A stretch of DNA of 6,763 nt from assembly GCA_030590185.1 (NCBI GenBank), contig JAUUZB010000219.1, forward strand, positions 1 to 6,763, written 5' to 3'. The position numbers and the translations under genes were made by a program. Shown here piece by piece: positions 5,383 through 6,763 of the stretch; the first letter of the stretch is position 1; each line of letters opens with the position of its first letter. The notes under the pieces are model-generated. The model saw only the letters and a program-made list of their open reading frames with translations, made no database searches and was not told the origin of the DNA. Origin of the DNA: Deltaproteobacteria bacterium. GTDB lineage: Bacteria > Myxococcota > XYA12-FULL-58-9 > JAUUZB01.

Positions 5383-6027
5383 GTGAGAATCAAACACGCA
5401 ACTTCGTTCCTCTGGGCGCCCCTGTTCCTGTTCACCGCCTGCGCGCCGCCGGCGGATGACGGCAACGGTCTCGGCGACGATGATCCCGGACCCCTCGGGG
5501 GCGACGATGCCTCCGCGGCAGGCGATAGTTTTGTACCGGCCGGTGACGACGGACCGCTCCTCTGCCCACCGCCCGGTCCCCACGGCAATGCCATCGGCGA
5601 CACCCTCGCGAACATCACCTTGAGCGATTGCGACGGCAACAGCCACGACCTGCACGACCTGTGTGAGGCGCCCGCGGCCTGGCTGTTTCTCTACGCCGGG
5701 TGGTGAGGGGGCTGTAACCAGCGCGCCGGTACGGCGAGCATCCTCCATCAAAAATACGTAGACGACGGCCTCGAGGCCTTCTTCGTCATCACCTCCAACG
5801 ACTTCAACGGTGACCCGGACGCGACCTATTGCGCTGAGAAGCGCGACCTCTTTGGCCTCACCATGACGGTGTTGATCGATCCCGATCACCTGCTGCCGAC
5901 CGCCCTCGGTACCGGGGTCAATGACATCGATCTGGTGCTCGAGCCGGGGATGCGGATCGCTCACGAGACCGCGGCGGGCGGCGAAGCAGCGACAGAGGCC
6001 GCCATCCGGGACGCCCTCGGGCTCTGA
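5383..6027 (+). CDS. Predicted selenocysteine-containing thioredoxin/redoxin-like lipoprotein, 214 aa, Sec108 at TGA 5704-5706
   Basis: This is a lipoprotein with a thioredoxin-fold domain. Residues 1-20 are a lipoprotein signal: basic start (R2, K4), hydrophobic core, and FTAC with C20 as the lipidation site. An acidic Gly/Asp/Pro linker (about 21-68) follows. The redox domain runs from about 69: GDTLANITLSDCDGN, then the strand WLFLYAGW, then an in-frame TGA, then GGC. Reading TGA as selenocysteine gives W107-U108-G-G-C111, the CxxC site of thioredoxin-like proteins with Sec as the attacking residue. The frame continues for 106 codons with fold-compatible sequence (EAFFVITSND from 131, FGLTMTVLIDPD 157-168, VNDIDLVLEPG 179-189) to TGA at 6025-6027. 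It probably acts as a thiol/selenol oxidoreductase on the outside of the inner membrane or in the periplasm. A SECIS-like hairpin follows the TGA. The start is GTG at 5383, needed for the signal peptide, though no SD is seen. The alternative is a nonsense-mutated pseudogene. Confidence 0.85.
5707..5746 (+). promoter_or_regulatory. Candidate bacterial SECIS element for the UGA at 5704
   Basis: Just after the UGA, 5721-5727 pairs with 5733-5739: GC, one G-A mismatch, then CGCC with GGCG. The loop is GGUAC (5728-5732), or GUA if G5728 pairs with C5732. The loop GGU lies 22-24 nt after the UGA, within the distance usual for bacterial SECIS elements, which carry a G or GU in the apical loop for SelB. 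GGGGG at 5707-5711 can also pair with CCUCC at 5742-5746 as an outer stem. Folding was done by eye only. Confidence 0.65.
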
Positions 6028-6081
6028 GCTTGCGTCCGATCACCCGTGTTCTCGAGCGAGGCCGCGGTTGGTCCGTGAACC

Positions 6082-6110
6082 TTCACCGTCGCCGGATCTT
6101 TCGTTAAGAT
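6082..6110 (+). promoter_or_regulatory. Weak candidate promoter before the B12-binding-domain gene
   Basis: In the 149-bp gap after the selenoprotein gene, TTCACC (6082-6087) and TAAGAT (6105-6110) are separated by 17 bp, each matching four of six consensus bases. No terminator-like stem with a U-run is evident in the gap, so read-through from the selenoprotein gene is also possible. Confidence 0.3.
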
Positions 6111-6176
6111 CTCCCATCAATCGGACCTCCCCCCAGCCCCCTCGCGGCACCTCGCTGGCAGATTGCTGAGCCGGCC

Positions 6177-6763
6177 ATGAGCGCCTCACGACTCGATCTC
6201 CTGCTGCTGAGCGACCTGGTGGGCGAGCTGCGCTTCCGGGGCCGGCGTTACGTGTCGCGTCTCGTCCGCGCCTGGGAGGCATTGGAGCTCACGGTGGCAG
6301 ACCGCGCGTCCCTGGGCGATGCGGCGGATTGCCTCCAGCCGTTGTGGACTCGAGCCCCGGGCGAGGAGCCTCTGCATGGCGTCGTGGTCCCCCACCGGCC
6401 GTTGTTGGGCCTCGCCGATCTCGCCACCGTGGTCGCCGCCGCCGGCCACCGGGTTCGCGTCGTGGACAACTTCACGCGCATGCCCTGGCGATTCGAGGAG
6501 GCCAAGCGCATCGCGGCCGAGGAGCCGCCGCGGCTCGTTGGCATCTCCACGACCCTGTTGGCGGACCCGGTACTGGTCGAGCGCCTGGTGCGCCAGGCCC
6601 GCAGCATCGCGCCGGAGGCCGAGGTCGTCATCGGCGGGCCGACCGTGCGGGCCTATCCCCAGTTGTGCCAACAAGCCGACTACGCGGTCTTCGGGGCGGG
6701 CGAGCGGCCCCTCCTCGAGATCCTCGGGGCACTCGACGGTCGCCGGGCGATCGCCGACATCGC
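6177..6763 (+). CDS. B12-binding-domain protein, probably a radical SAM enzyme, N-terminal 195 codons
   Basis: The frame stays open to the window edge. After a 70-residue N-terminal part with no recognised motif, a Rossmann-like cobalamin-binding domain is seen: PLLGLADLATVVAAAGHRVRVVDN (from 75), LVGISTTLLADP (120-131), the helix around LVERLVRQARSIAPEAEVV, then VIGGPTVRAYP (151-161) and ADYAVFGAGERPLLEIL (167-183). The latter two blocks are typical of the B12-binding region that precedes the radical SAM domain in B12-dependent radical SAM methyltransferases and related enzymes. The CxxxCxxC cluster motif would lie beyond the window, so the radical SAM assignment is by family pattern. No DxHxxG motif for base-off cobalamin binding is visible, which is usual in this group. 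ATG at 6177 lacks a strong SD site, so the start is moderately sure. Confidence 0.82.
   Translation, partial: MSASRLDLLLLSDLVGELRFRGRRYVSRLVRAWEALELTVADRASLGDAADCLQPLWTRAPGEEPLHGVVVPHRPLLGLADLATVVAAAGHRVRVVDNFTRMPWRFEEAKRIAAEEPPRLVGISTTLLADPVLVERLVRQARSIAPEAEVVIGGPTVRAYPQLCQQADYAVFGAGERPLLEILGALDGRRAIADI

Noticed and set aside
5383..5706. A complete 107-residue lipoprotein ending at the TGA at 5704, or a nonsense pseudogene
   Set aside because: The frame continues without shift through a thioredoxin-like C-terminal half, the TGA is exactly at the UxxC nucleophile position, and a SECIS-like hairpin follows. A random stop would be unlikely to fall there.
5371..5964. Minus-strand open frame of 197 codons
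   Set aside because: It is antisense to the selenoprotein gene, has no recognisable domain, and would need both strands to be coding.
6186..6674. Minus-strand open frame of 162 codons
   Set aside because: It is antisense to the B12-binding-domain gene, whose sequence motifs are clear on the plus strand.

Overview
The window is G+C-rich, densely packed bacterial DNA. Everything from base 1 to about 5295 reads on the minus strand, and everything from 5383 to the end reads on the plus strand. GTG starts, overlapping genes, an acidic lipoprotein with a thioredoxin-like domain, and signs of selenocysteine use fit a deltaproteobacterial or Myxococcota-like genome. That placement is an inference; no taxonomic marker is present.

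Minus-strand operon (about 4602 down to 1). A TetR-family repressor gene (3833-4501) is followed by a thiamine-diphosphate (ThDP) enzyme of the acetolactate-synthase type (2071-3822), a BASS-family sodium symporter (1092-2021), an NAD(P)-dependent epimerase-like SDR (85-1095) and the first 33 codons of a classical SDR (1-101, running off the window). Spacing is 10 nt, 49 nt (holding a strong hairpin), a 4-nt overlap and a 17-nt overlap, so co-transcription is likely. A promoter with a perfect TTGACA -35 box lies upstream of tetR. Two near-identical palindromes, one over the start-point region and one in the leader, look like operators for the TetR protein, so the operon is probably autoregulated. 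The gene set suggests uptake of an organic anion, carbon-carbon bond chemistry by the ThDP enzyme, and redox steps by two SDRs. The substrate cannot be read from the sequence.

Minus-strand small-gene pair (5295 down to 4728). A zinc-ribbon protein with one membrane segment is followed 13 nt later by a DUF6122-type membrane protein. A 41-bp tandem duplication repeats the last codons and stop of the DUF6122 gene.

Plus strand (5383-6763). The main finding is a lipoprotein with a thioredoxin/redoxin-like domain whose reading frame is interrupted by a single TGA (5704-5706), exactly at the first position of a UxxC redox motif (W-U-G-G-C). The frame continues for 106 further sensible codons, and a SECIS-like stem-loop starts just after the TGA. 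I read it as a selenoprotein of 214 residues that ordinary annotation would cut at 107 residues or call a pseudogene. It is followed by the N-terminal part of a B12-binding-domain protein, probably a radical SAM enzyme, which is open at the window edge.
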